This document shows, piece by piece, positions 17,318 to 25,225 of a DNA stretch of 64,000 bases (position 1 is its first letter; the number at the start of each line of letters is the position of its first letter). The translations under genes were made by a program, and so were the position numbers. A model generated the notes under the pieces. The model did no database searches. It saw only the letters and a program-made list of their open reading frames with translations, and had not been told where the DNA came from. The DNA is from Craurococcus roseus (GTDB lineage Bacteria; Pseudomonadota; Alphaproteobacteria; Acetobacterales; Acetobacteraceae), in contig NZ_BAAAFZ010000002.1 of the NCBI RefSeq assembly GCF_039523795.1, forward strand, positions 1-64,000, in the 5' to 3' direction.

Positions 17318-17680
17318 ATGCGCCGCTCGCTGCTGTTGCTCGCCTTCGCCCTGCTCGGGCCGGTCCTGGGGACGGCCCCGGCCGATGCGCAGATCCGCCA
17401 AGGGTTCTACGAGATCGAGGGGCGCAACCCGGACGGTAGCCCTTACAACGGCGTCTTCGCGTTGGAGAACGCCCCGGGCGCGAGCTGGTACGCCGCCTGG
17501 CAGGTCGGCGACGTGCGGCTGTTGGGGTTGGGACTGATCCAGGGCGGCGTGCTGGCCGTCTCGTTCATCGTGGACGGCAGGCCCGGGATCGCCACCTACG
17601 AGGTGGAGGCCGACGGCCGCCTCCGGGGCACTTGGTCCACCGGCGGTGGGATGGGCACGGAAGTGCTGACGCCGCGCTGA
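17318..17680 (+). CDS. Small secreted beta-rich protein of unknown function
   Basis: A 120-residue protein with a clear signal peptide cleaved near ADAQ (residue 25). The mature part is about 95 residues and looks beta-rich (GFYEIEGRNPDGSPYNGVFA, GLIQGGVLAVSFIVDGRPGI, GRLRGTWSTGGGMGTEVL). The GTW...GxGTE ending resembles small lipocalin-like or beta-barrel proteins, but no family can be named. The start ATG at 17318 follows GGAAGAG. It is divergent from glcD. Confidence 0.7.
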   Translation: MRRSLLLLAFALLGPVLGTAPADAQIRQGFYEIEGRNPDGSPYNGVFALENAPGASWYAAWQVGDVRLLGLGLIQGGVLAVSFIVDGRPGIATYEVEADGRLRGTWSTGGGMGTEVLTPR

Positions 17681-17721
17681 GGGCGCGGCGCCGGCGGTCG
17701 TTCAACAGCGGGCGGCGGGCG

Positions 17722-17847
17722 TCAGCCCTGGCGGGCCTTGAGCCGCGGGTTCTTCTTGTTCAGCACGTACAGGCGGCCGCGGCGGCGCACGAGCACGCAG
17801 TTCTTATCGCGCGTCTTCGCGCTCTTGAGGCTGTTGCGGATTTTCAT
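17722..17847 (-). CDS. rpmJ: 50S ribosomal protein L36 (41-residue form)
   Basis: A 41-residue protein, MKIRNSLKSAKTRDKNCVLV followed by RRRGRLYVLNKKNPRLKARQ and G. This is the longer L36 form common in alphaproteobacteria. It lacks the zinc-binding Cys set, since only one Cys (residue 17) remains. It is part of the large ribosomal subunit. A good promoter lies 25-50 bp upstream. It stands alone between a secreted-protein gene and an EAL gene, as is usual for this form. Confidence 0.96.
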   Translation of the reverse strand: MKIRNSLKSAKTRDKNCVLVRRRGRLYVLNKKNPRLKARQG

Positions 17848-17871
17848 CGTGGGCGTCCTTGCGAGCGGGCG

Positions 17872-17900
17872 CGTCTATTGAAAAGGCGTGGTTTTGTCAA
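17872..17900 (-). promoter_or_regulatory. Sigma70-type promoter of rpmJ
   Basis: On the minus strand TTGACA (17895-17900) is separated by exactly 17 bases from TAGACG (17872-17877). Transcription would start near 17865, giving a leader of about 20 bases before the rpmJ ATG at 17847. The AT-rich context contrasts with the surroundings. Confidence 0.75.
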
Positions 17901-17998
17901 GCCGCGAACCGTGGTCCGGGCGGGCGGCGGCGCTTAACCCGACCTTAAGCACCCGGCCCCTAGCTTGGCACGACCTTTGGCGACGGGTACGGCCGGCG

Positions 17999-19600
17999 AT
18001 GGCGGATGGTGGCGATGGTCTTCACACCGGCCCCGGCGGCCCTCTCGGGCGCGCGTCGGCCGACCGGGAACGTTTCCTCGCCTTCGCGCTGACGGCGGCC
18101 GACATGCTGTTGGAAGTCTCGCCGGAGGGCCGCATCGAGTTCGCGGCCGGCGCCTTCCGGAGCCGGCTGGGCGAGCCGCCGGAGGCTTGGCTCGGGCGGC
18201 CGGCGGAAAGCGTCGTCTCGCTGCCCGACCGCGCCGCCTTCGACGGGGCCTTCAGCACCCTCCTCGCGCGCGACCGGCTGCCCCCGACGCCCTTCCGGCT
18301 GCCGGACGCCGCGGGCACGCCGGTCTCGGTCGCCGGGCTCCGGTTGCCGGCGGCGCACGGGGCGGCGGGGCGCTTCTGCCTCACCGTGTCGTCCCTGCCG
18401 CGGCAGCCCGTCCGGGCGGCCCATCCCGCCCTCGCCGGCGGCGACGCGGTGCGCGACGCGGCGCTGCGGCTCGCCGGCGGCGGCGCCGATGCCCTGTCCT
18501 TCATCGAGGTGACCGGGCCGGACGGGCGGCCGCCAGAGGCCGGCCCCGTGGCGGCCCTGGTGGACCGGGCGCTCTCCGCCGGCCTCGGCGCCGGCTGCGT
18601 GGCGGGCGAGTTGTCCGCCGGGCGCTACGGCATCGTGTCGCAGAGTCCCGCCGACGACTTGGCCGACCTGGCGGCGCGGATCGAGGACGCGGCCCGCGGC
18701 GCCGGGCTGGACGCGGCCGTCGAAGCGCGGAGCGTCCCGCTCCGGGCGGAGGGGCTCACGCCGGTGCAGCGGACGCGCGCCCTCCGCTACGCGCTCGACG
18801 CCTTCGCGCGCGGCGGCTACCCGGCGGTGGAGGCCGCCGGCTTCGCGGCCGGGCTTTCCGGTTTCGTCGAGCGCGCCTGCTCCCGCGCGGACGCGCTCCA
18901 CCGGGCCATCGCGGGGAAGCGGTTCGGCCTGGCGTTCCAGCCGATCGTCCGCATGGAGGACGGCGCCGTGGAACACTACGAGGCGCTGCTGCGGCCCGAC
19001 CCGGAGGTGGCCGCGGAGTTCGGGACGCCGGGGGACTTCGTCGCCCTCGCCGAAACCCTGGCCATGTCGGAGAAGCTGGACTGGGCGGTGGTCGAGGCCG
19101 CCTCGGCCGCGGCCCGGCGCGGCCGGGGCGCGCGGATCGCCGCCAACCTGTCCGGCCTGTCGTTGCAGAGCCCCGCCTTCCGCGCCCGCCTGCTCCGGCT
19201 CCTGGACGGCGAGCCGATGCTCGCATCGCGGCTGATGGCGGAGATCACCGAAACCGCCGAGATCGAGGACGAGGAGGAGGCGGTGCGGACCATCGCCGCG
19301 CTGCGGGAACGCGGCATGGAGCTGTGCATCGACGATTTCGGCGCCGGCGCCGCGGCGTTCCGCTACCTGCGCGCCTTCCGGGTGGACATGGTGAAGATCG
19401 ACGGCTGCTACCTCCGGGACGCCACGCGGAGCGAGCAGGACCGCGGCATCCTGGCCTCCATGGTGGGCCTGATCCGCACCGTCGGCGCCCGCATCGTGTC
19501 CGAGCGGATCGAGACGCAGGCGGAGGCGGAACTGGTGCGGGGCCTCGGCGCCGACCTCGGCCAAGGCTGGCTCTACGGCCGCCCCGGCGCGCTGCCCTGA
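17999..19600 (+). CDS. EAL-domain protein, probable cyclic-di-GMP phosphodiesterase
   Basis: A 533-residue protein. The N-terminal part (about 25-130) looks PAS-like (AADMLLEVSPEGRIEFAAGA). A degenerate middle region follows, then a full EAL domain from about 300 to the end. The catalytic set appears complete: YEALLRP, NLS, EITETAE, IDDFGAG, KIDGCY, SERIET and GQGWLYGRP. It should hydrolyse cyclic-di-GMP to pGpG in the cytoplasm and so favour motility over biofilm. The ATG at 17999 is chosen as the first good start; the ribosome site is weak, so a nearby alternative is possible. There is no GGDEF signature in the middle region. Confidence 0.85.
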   Translation: MADGGDGLHTGPGGPLGRASADRERFLAFALTAADMLLEVSPEGRIEFAAGAFRSRLGEPPEAWLGRPAESVVSLPDRAAFDGAFSTLLARDRLPPTPFRLPDAAGTPVSVAGLRLPAAHGAAGRFCLTVSSLPRQPVRAAHPALAGGDAVRDAALRLAGGGADALSFIEVTGPDGRPPEAGPVAALVDRALSAGLGAGCVAGELSAGRYGIVSQSPADDLADLAARIEDAARGAGLDAAVEARSVPLRAEGLTPVQRTRALRYALDAFARGGYPAVEAAGFAAGLSGFVERACSRADALHRAIAGKRFGLAFQPIVRMEDGAVEHYEALLRPDPEVAAEFGTPGDFVALAETLAMSEKLDWAVVEAASAAARRGRGARIAANLSGLSLQSPAFRARLLRLLDGEPMLASRLMAEITETAEIEDEEEAVRTIAALRERGMELCIDDFGAGAAAFRYLRAFRVDMVKIDGCYLRDATRSEQDRGILASMVGLIRTVGARIVSERIETQAEAELVRGLGADLGQGWLYGRPGALP

Positions 19601-19746
19601 GCCGCGGCTCAGAACGCCGCCGGGGTGCGACGCGGCGCGGGACGGAAACGTCCGCCGGTCGGTTTGGCCCGCGTCCGGTCCGGGCGCGCGAAACGCGTGC
19701 CGTCGGGCCGCGGAAGGCCCATAGTGCTCCCGGGAGGAGCCTTGCG

Positions 19747-20883
19747 ATGCCACACGCGCTCAGCCGACGCCGCCTTCTCCGCGCCTCCGCCATGGTGGCC
19801 CCGGCGCTCGCTTGCACCCGCGTCACGCGCGACGCCAACGGCGCTGAAACGCCGCGGATCGAGGCGCCCGTCGTGGACCGCCTCGTCATGCAGGTGGTCC
19901 TGGACGGCGCCCACGACGTCTTCATCTCCGGCGCCCAGGTGCCCGGCATCCGGATCGAACGCACGCGGCTCATGCGCGGGGAACGCTACCAACGCACGCT
20001 GAAGAGCGAGTGGGGCCTGTCGCTGCACCTGGAGGCGCAAGCCGGCCCGGAGACGCGCCGATACCTGCTCGACTTCGGCTACACGCCGGAGGCGCTGAAC
20101 AACAACCTCGACCTGCTCGGCATCGACCTCGCCGCGATCGACGCGCTGATCCTGAGCCACGGCCATTACGACCACATGGGCGGCCTTTTGGGCTTCCTGG
20201 CGCGGCACCGGGACGCGATGCGGGAGGACCTCCGCCTTTACCTCGGCGGCGAGGACGCCTTCTGTTACCGCCACGCGCCGGCCGGCAACGGCGCCTTCGC
20301 CGACGCCGGGGTGCTGGACCGCCGCGCGTTGGCGGCGGCCCGGGTCCGGCCGGTCCTGTCGGAAGCGCCCTTGGCCATCGACCGCCACGCCTTCACCACG
20401 GGCGCCATCCCGCGCGCCGGCATCGAGCGGGTGCTGCCCAACACTTTCGTCGAGTTCGGCGTCCGGGACGGCGCCGGGTGCGACCCGGCCCTCTACCGGA
20501 ACCACCACTTCACCCCGGCCGAGCTGTCCGGGCAGCCGCAGCCGGACCAGCACCTGCACGAGCACGCCACCTGCTTCCACGTGCGCGGCCGCGGCCTCGT
20601 GGTCATCACCTCCTGCGGCCACGCCGGCATCATCAACTCGGTCCGCCGGGCGCGGCAGGTGAGCGGCGCGGAGAAGGTCTACGCCCTGGCTGGCGGCTTC
20701 CACCTCGCCCCGGCGCCGGACGACTACCTGGCGCGGGTCATGGCGGAGTTGAAGGCGCTGGACGTCCAGCACGTCTTCCCGATGCATTGCAGCGGCGCCA
20801 ACTTCTTGGAGGCGGCGAAGCGCGAGATCCCGCAAGCCCTGGTGCTCTGCACCACCGGGAGCCGCTTCACCTTCGAGGCTTGA
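19747..20883 (+). CDS. Tat-exported metallo-beta-lactamase-fold hydrolase
   Basis: A 378-residue protein with a twin-arginine signal (SRRRLLRASAMVAPALA). The metal motif SHGHYDHMGG near residue 140 is the HxHxDH signature. Later metal ligands are likely in TSCGHAG and AGGFHLAP. The long insertions between motifs and the ending FPMHCSG resemble the family annotated as RFAP-synthase-like or MJ0888-like beta-lactamase-fold enzymes. The exact reaction is unknown. GGGAGGAG lies six bases before the ATG at 19747. The Tat signal indicates a periplasmic, folded, metal-loaded enzyme. Confidence 0.85.
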   Translation: MPHALSRRRLLRASAMVAPALACTRVTRDANGAETPRIEAPVVDRLVMQVVLDGAHDVFISGAQVPGIRIERTRLMRGERYQRTLKSEWGLSLHLEAQAGPETRRYLLDFGYTPEALNNNLDLLGIDLAAIDALILSHGHYDHMGGLLGFLARHRDAMREDLRLYLGGEDAFCYRHAPAGNGAFADAGVLDRRALAAARVRPVLSEAPLAIDRHAFTTGAIPRAGIERVLPNTFVEFGVRDGAGCDPALYRNHHFTPAELSGQPQPDQHLHEHATCFHVRGRGLVVITSCGHAGIINSVRRARQVSGAEKVYALAGGFHLAPAPDDYLARVMAELKALDVQHVFPMHCSGANFLEAAKREIPQALVLCTTGSRFTFEA

Positions 20884-20921
20884 CCTCCTAGCCGTTCGGC
20901 GCCGCGGGGCGGGAGCGCGCC

Positions 20922-21899
20922 TCAAACCACCCGGTGCGGCGGCGCCGTGCCGTGCAGCAGCACCGCGTCCAGGTTCTCCAGGCAGCGCCGGCCCATGGCG
21001 TCCCGCGTCTCGATCGTGGCGCTGCCGAGGTGCGGCAGGAGCGCGACGTTCTCCAGGCCGAGGTAGCCGGGGTTCACGCGCGGCTCGCCGTCGTAGACGT
21101 CCAAGCCGGCGGCGCGGGTGTGGCCGGACTTCAACGACGCGATCAGCGCCTCGTCGTCCACCGTGGTGCCGCGGCCGCTGTTGATGACGATGGAGCCGGG
21201 CTTCATGCGCGCCAGCCGCTCGGCGTTGAGCCACTTCCGCGTGGCCTCGCCGCCGGGGATGTGCATGGACAGGATGTCGATGGCGCCGAGGAAGCCGGCG
21301 TCGTCGGCGTGGTAGATGGCGCCCCCCTCCATCTCCGGCGGCAGAGGCTGGACGTCGCGGTAGTGGATCTCCATCCGGAAGCCGCGCGCCATCGCCGCCA
21401 GCTCCCGCCCGATCCGCCCCATGCCGAGGATGCCGAGGCGCTTGCCTTCCAGCGTCACGCCGAGGAGCTGCGTCGGCGCCCAGCCCTCCCACTTGCCGGC
21501 GCGCACCATCCGCTCGCCCTCGCCGGCGCGGCGCGCGGCCATCAGCAGGAGGGTGAAGGCGCATTCGGCGGTGGCGAAGGAGAGCACGTCCGGCGTGTTG
21601 GTCACGGCGATGCCGCGCGCCTGGGCCGCGTCCAGCGCGATGTGGTCGAAGCCGACGCTGAAGGTGGTGATGATCTTGACGCTGTCCGGCAGGGCCTCGA
21701 TGCAGGCGGCGTCCAGCTTGTCGCCGGCGGCGCCCAGGATGCCGGCCGCGCCCGCCTCCTTGGCGCGGCGGGCGATCTCCGCGCCGTCCTGGGACCACAT
21801 CGCGTCGTCAGGGTTGAGCCGGGCGTCGTAGTCGCGCGCGGCGCGCGCCTGGATGGCCTCCGGCAGCTTGCGGGTCACGAGCAGGACTGGCTTGGCCAT
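20922..21899 (-). CDS. D-isomer-specific 2-hydroxyacid dehydrogenase (glyoxylate reductase-like)
   Basis: A 325-residue NAD(P)-dependent dehydrogenase. It has the Rossmann motif GILGMGRIGRE near residue 150, NSGRGTTVDDEALI with the catalytic Arg region, GLDVYDGEPRVNPGYL with the catalytic Glu, and LLPHLGSATIETR with the catalytic His. The pattern fits the GyaR/GRHPR group, which reduces glyoxylate or hydroxypyruvate. That would connect to the glycolate oxidase encoded a few kilobases away. The start at 21899 follows GGAGGAG. Substrate assignment is inference. Confidence 0.9.
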   Translation of the reverse strand: MAKPVLLVTRKLPEAIQARAARDYDARLNPDDAMWSQDGAEIARRAKEAGAAGILGAAGDKLDAACIEALPDSVKIITTFSVGFDHIALDAAQARGIAVTNTPDVLSFATAECAFTLLLMAARRAGEGERMVRAGKWEGWAPTQLLGVTLEGKRLGILGMGRIGRELAAMARGFRMEIHYRDVQPLPPEMEGGAIYHADDAGFLGAIDILSMHIPGGEATRKWLNAERLARMKPGSIVINSGRGTTVDDEALIASLKSGHTRAAGLDVYDGEPRVNPGYLGLENVALLPHLGSATIETRDAMGRRCLENLDAVLLHGTAPPHRVV

Positions 21900-22002
21900 G
21901 GCGTTCGAAACTCCTCCGGTCCAGCGCCTCATACCAGCCCGGCCGCGCCTTGCCAGCCGTGGCGGCGGCGGGCAGTTTCCGCCGAAACGAGGAGAAACGG
22001 GC

Positions 22003-22794
22003 ATGGATCTCGGGTTGCGCGGCAAACGCGCCCTGGTGATGGGCGGGACCAAGGGCCTCGGGCGCTCCATCGCCGACTCGCTCGCGGCCGAAGGCGCGGC
22101 GCTGGTCATCAGCGGCCGCGACCAGGGCCGGCTGGATGAGGCGGCCGCCAAGCTGCGCGCCGCCGGCGCCGCGAGCGCGGCGGGCGTGGTCGCCGATGCC
22201 GCCAGCGGCGAGGCGATGGACGCGCTGGCCGACGCCGCCGTGAAAGCGATGGGCGGCGTGGACATACTCGTCCTCAACCACGGCGGCCCGCCGCCCTGCA
22301 CCGCCTCCGAGATGAAGGACGAAGACCTGGCCGCCTGGTTCCAGGTGATCGTCCGCTCGCCCGTCCGCATCGCCAAGCGCCTCCTGCCCGCGATGCGCCA
22401 GCAGGGCTGGGGCCGGATCATCGTCGTCGGCAGCACGGGGATGCAGACGCCGATCCCGACGCTCGCGCTCTCCAACGTGCTGCGCGCCGGCATATGGGCC
22501 TGGGTGAAGACCATGTCGGGCGAGGTCGCGCCGGACGGGGTGACGATCAACGTGCTCGCCCCCGGCACCATCCAGACCGACCGCGTCACGGAAACCACCA
22601 CCAAGCGGGCGCAGCAGCAGGGCATCAGCTTCGACGAGGCGCTGGCGCAGGCGGCGAAGGAGATCCCCGCGGGCCGCCTCGGCACGCCGGAGGACTTCGG
22701 CCCGACCGGCGCCTTCCTGGCGAGCGACAAGGCCGGGTACATCACCGGCAGCATGGTCCGCGTGGACGGCGGCCGCGTCCGCTCCATGCTGTGA
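22003..22794 (+). CDS. Short-chain dehydrogenase family protein without the Tyr-Lys pair
   Basis: A 263-residue SDR-fold protein. The cofactor motif GGTKGLGRS is at about residues 14-22 and NHGG, in place of NNAG, is near residue 92. The catalytic serine region is GSTGMQTPIPTLALSNVLRA, where classical SDRs have YxxxK. Here the positions read Leu and Leu, so the canonical acid-base residues are missing. It keeps the C-terminal GRLGTPEDFG and TGSMVRVDGG motifs. A subgroup of FabG-like proteins is known with this LSN pattern. The start follows GAGGAGAAACGGGC. Its stop overlaps the HyuA start, so it is the first gene of that operon. Confidence 0.88.
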   Translation: MDLGLRGKRALVMGGTKGLGRSIADSLAAEGAALVISGRDQGRLDEAAAKLRAAGAASAAGVVADAASGEAMDALADAAVKAMGGVDILVLNHGGPPPCTASEMKDEDLAAWFQVIVRSPVRIAKRLLPAMRQQGWGRIIVVGSTGMQTPIPTLALSNVLRAGIWAWVKTMSGEVAPDGVTINVLAPGTIQTDRVTETTTKRAQQQGISFDEALAQAAKEIPAGRLGTPEDFGPTGAFLASDKAGYITGSMVRVDGGRVRSML

Positions 22795-24884
22795 CGGGAG
22801 GGGCGCGGCTCGCCGTAGACATCGGCGGCACCTTCACCGACCTCGCGCTGGAGCGGGCCGAGGGAGGGCATGTCCGGCGCTGGACGGCCAAGGTGTTGAC
22901 CACGCCGAGCGCGCCGGAACGGGGCGTGCTGGAAGGCGCGCGGGGCGTGCTCGGCGCCGCCGGCATCGCGCCCGGCGAGGTGGCGCTCGCCATCCACGGC
23001 ACGACGCTCGCCACCAACGCCATCATCGAACGCAAGGGCGCGCGCACGGCGCTGCTGACCACGGAGGGCTTCCGCGACGTCCTCGCGCTCGGCAACGAGA
23101 GCCGCTACGACCAGTACGACCTGAACATCATCCTGCCGCAGCCCCTGGTGCCGCGGCGTTGGCGCCTGCCGGTGCCGGAGCGGCTGGACAACACCGGCCG
23201 CGTGCTGCTGCCGCTGGACGAGGCGGCGGTGGCGCGGCAGGTGGAGTTCATGCGCGCGGAGGGGGTGGAAAGCCTCGCCATCGGCTTCCTCCATGCCTTC
23301 GTCAATCCCGAGCACGAGAAGCGCGCGGCGGAGATCGTGCGCGGCTTGTGGCCGGAGCTCCCGGTCTCGCTCTCCTCCGAGGTGTCGCCGGAGATGCGCG
23401 AATGGGAGCGCTTCTCCACCACCGCCGCCAATGCGTACGTGCAGCCGCTGATGGCGCGTTACCTGCGGCGGCTGGAAGCGGGGCTGGCCGAGATGGGCCT
23501 CGGCTGCCCGCTGTTCCTGATGCTCTCGGGCGGCGGCCTCACCACCCTCGACACGGCGGCGCGCTTCCCGATCCGGCTGGTGGAAAGCGGCCCGGCGGGT
23601 GGCGCCATCTTCTCCGCGCACGTGGCGCGGCAGCGGGGGCTCGACCGCGTGTTGTCCTTCGACATGGGCGGCACCACGGCCAAGGTGTGCCTGATCGACG
23701 GGGGCCGCCCGCAGACCAGCCGCGCCTTCGAGGTGGCGCGCGTCGGCCGGTTCAAGAAGGGCTCCGGCCTGCCGCTCCGCATCCCGGTGATCGAGATGGT
23801 GGAGATCGGCGCCGGCGGCGGCTCGCTCGCCGGGCTGGACGCCATGGGCCGCATCCAGGTCGGGCCGGAGAGCGCGGGCGCCGATCCCGGCCCGGCCTGC
23901 TACGGCAACGGCGGCACCCGGCCGGCGGTGACGGACGCCAACCTCCTGCTCGGCCGCTACGATCCGGAGCGCTTCGCCGGCGGTTCCATGCGCCTCGACC
24001 CGGGCGCGGCGGAGGCGGCGCTGGCGGCGCATGTGGGCGGCGGCCTCGGCCTCTCGGCGGCCATGGCGGCGCTCGGCGTGGTGGAGGTGGTGGACGAGGC
24101 GATGGCCAACGCGGCGCGCGTCCACGCCATCGAGAGCGGCAAGGGCTACGAGGGCCGCGCGATCATCGCCTTCGGCGGCGGCGGCCCGGTCCACGCCCGC
24201 CGCGTCGCGGAGAAGCTCGGCGTGCGGCGCATCCTGGTGCCGAGCGGCGCCGGCGTCGGCAGCGCCATCGGCTTCCTGCGCGCGCCCGTGGCCTACGAGG
24301 TGGTGCGCAGCCTTTACCAGCGCTTCGCCACCTTCGACGGCGTGGCGGTGAACGCGCTGCTGGCGGGGATGGCGGCGGAGGCGCGCGAGGCGGTCGCGCG
24401 CGGCGCCTTCGGCGCGCCGGTGGAGGAGCGGCGGCTGGCCTACATGCGCTACGTCGGCCAGGGCCACGAGATCGCGGTGCCGCTGCCGGCGCGGGACATG
24501 GAGGAGGCGGACGTCTCCGCGGTGCGCGCCCTCTACGACGAGGAGTACGCCCGCTTCTACGACCGCCCGGTGCCCGGCAGCGACGTGGAGGTGATGAGCT
24601 TCGCCGTCACCGTCTCGACACGCGAGGAGGCGGCGCAACCGGCGGCCGACGTGCCGGACGCGCCGGCGCCCGCTCCGCTCCGGCGCCAAGCGGTGCGCGA
24701 CACGGCGACCGGCGAGGTTGCGGACTGGCCGGTCTACGACCGCGTGGCGATGGCGCCGGGCGCGGCGGTGGACGGGCCGTGCATCGTCGCGGAGGACGAG
24801 ACCAGCACGCTCGTCGGGCCGGGCTGGCTGTGCCGGATGGACGGGCTGGGCTACCTCGAACTCACGCACGGGGACCCTGCATGA
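22791..24884 (+). CDS. hyuA: Hydantoinase/oxoprolinase subunit A
   Basis: A 697-residue protein of the HyuA family (ATP-dependent hydantoinase, 5-oxoprolinase or acetone carboxylase type). The N-terminal Hydant_A_N domain starts LAVDIGGTFTDLAL, the phosphate-binding loop, and HGTTLATNAIIERKG follows. The Hydantoinase_A core has FDMGGTTAKVCLIDGGRP and GAGGGSLAGLD, with GPESAGADPGPACYG. With HyuB it would open a cyclic amide such as a hydantoin or 5-oxoproline using ATP. The start is a GTG overlapping the SDR stop (GTGA). The true substrate is not evident. Confidence 0.92.
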   Translation: MTGGARLAVDIGGTFTDLALERAEGGHVRRWTAKVLTTPSAPERGVLEGARGVLGAAGIAPGEVALAIHGTTLATNAIIERKGARTALLTTEGFRDVLALGNESRYDQYDLNIILPQPLVPRRWRLPVPERLDNTGRVLLPLDEAAVARQVEFMRAEGVESLAIGFLHAFVNPEHEKRAAEIVRGLWPELPVSLSSEVSPEMREWERFSTTAANAYVQPLMARYLRRLEAGLAEMGLGCPLFLMLSGGGLTTLDTAARFPIRLVESGPAGGAIFSAHVARQRGLDRVLSFDMGGTTAKVCLIDGGRPQTSRAFEVARVGRFKKGSGLPLRIPVIEMVEIGAGGGSLAGLDAMGRIQVGPESAGADPGPACYGNGGTRPAVTDANLLLGRYDPERFAGGSMRLDPGAAEAALAAHVGGGLGLSAAMAALGVVEVVDEAMANAARVHAIESGKGYEGRAIIAFGGGGPVHARRVAEKLGVRRILVPSGAGVGSAIGFLRAPVAYEVVRSLYQRFATFDGVAVNALLAGMAAEAREAVARGAFGAPVEERRLAYMRYVGQGHEIAVPLPARDMEEADVSAVRALYDEEYARFYDRPVPGSDVEVMSFAVTVSTREEAAQPAADVPDAPAPAPLRRQAVRDTATGEVADWPVYDRVAMAPGAAVDGPCIVAEDETSTLVGPGWLCRMDGLGYLELTHGDPA

Positions 24885-25225
24885 GCGGCAAGAGGCCGAC
24901 GGTTGCCCGCGTCTGGCGCGGCCGGACCACGCGCGAGCGCGCCGACGAGTACGAGGCGTACAACTTCGAGGTCGGCATCAAGCCGCTGATCGAGAAGGCG
25001 CTCGGGGTGCAGACTTTCCGCGAGGACCGGGAGGGCGAGTCGGAGTTCGTGACCGTCTCGTACTGGGAGAGCGTGGAGGCGATGGCGGCCTTCACCGGAG
25101 GCGACCCGACGGCGATCCACCACCTGCCGCGCGACGCGGAATTCCTGTTGGAGCTGCCGAAGGCGGTGCAGGTGCTTCGCCTGCGCCACAGCCAAGGCGA
25201 CATCGGCGCGGAGGAAGACGCATGA
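24881..25225 (+). CDS. Small ABM-like (dimeric alpha/beta barrel) protein within the hyu operon
   Basis: A 114-residue protein encoded between hyuA and hyuB with four-base overlaps on both sides (ATGA at 24881 and 25222). The sequence RVWRGRTTRERADEYEAY, then FREDREGESEFVTVSYWESV and AAFTGGDPTAIHHLPRDAEF fits the antibiotic-biosynthesis-monooxygenase or EthD-like ferredoxin fold. In this group a Trp and His near the middle often line the active site. It has no signal peptide. Its strict coupling to both hydantoinase subunits suggests a role in the same substrate pathway. The reaction is unknown. Confidence 0.75.
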   Translation: MSGKRPTVARVWRGRTTRERADEYEAYNFEVGIKPLIEKALGVQTFREDREGESEFVTVSYWESVEAMAAFTGGDPTAIHHLPRDAEFLLELPKAVQVLRLRHSQGDIGAEEDA

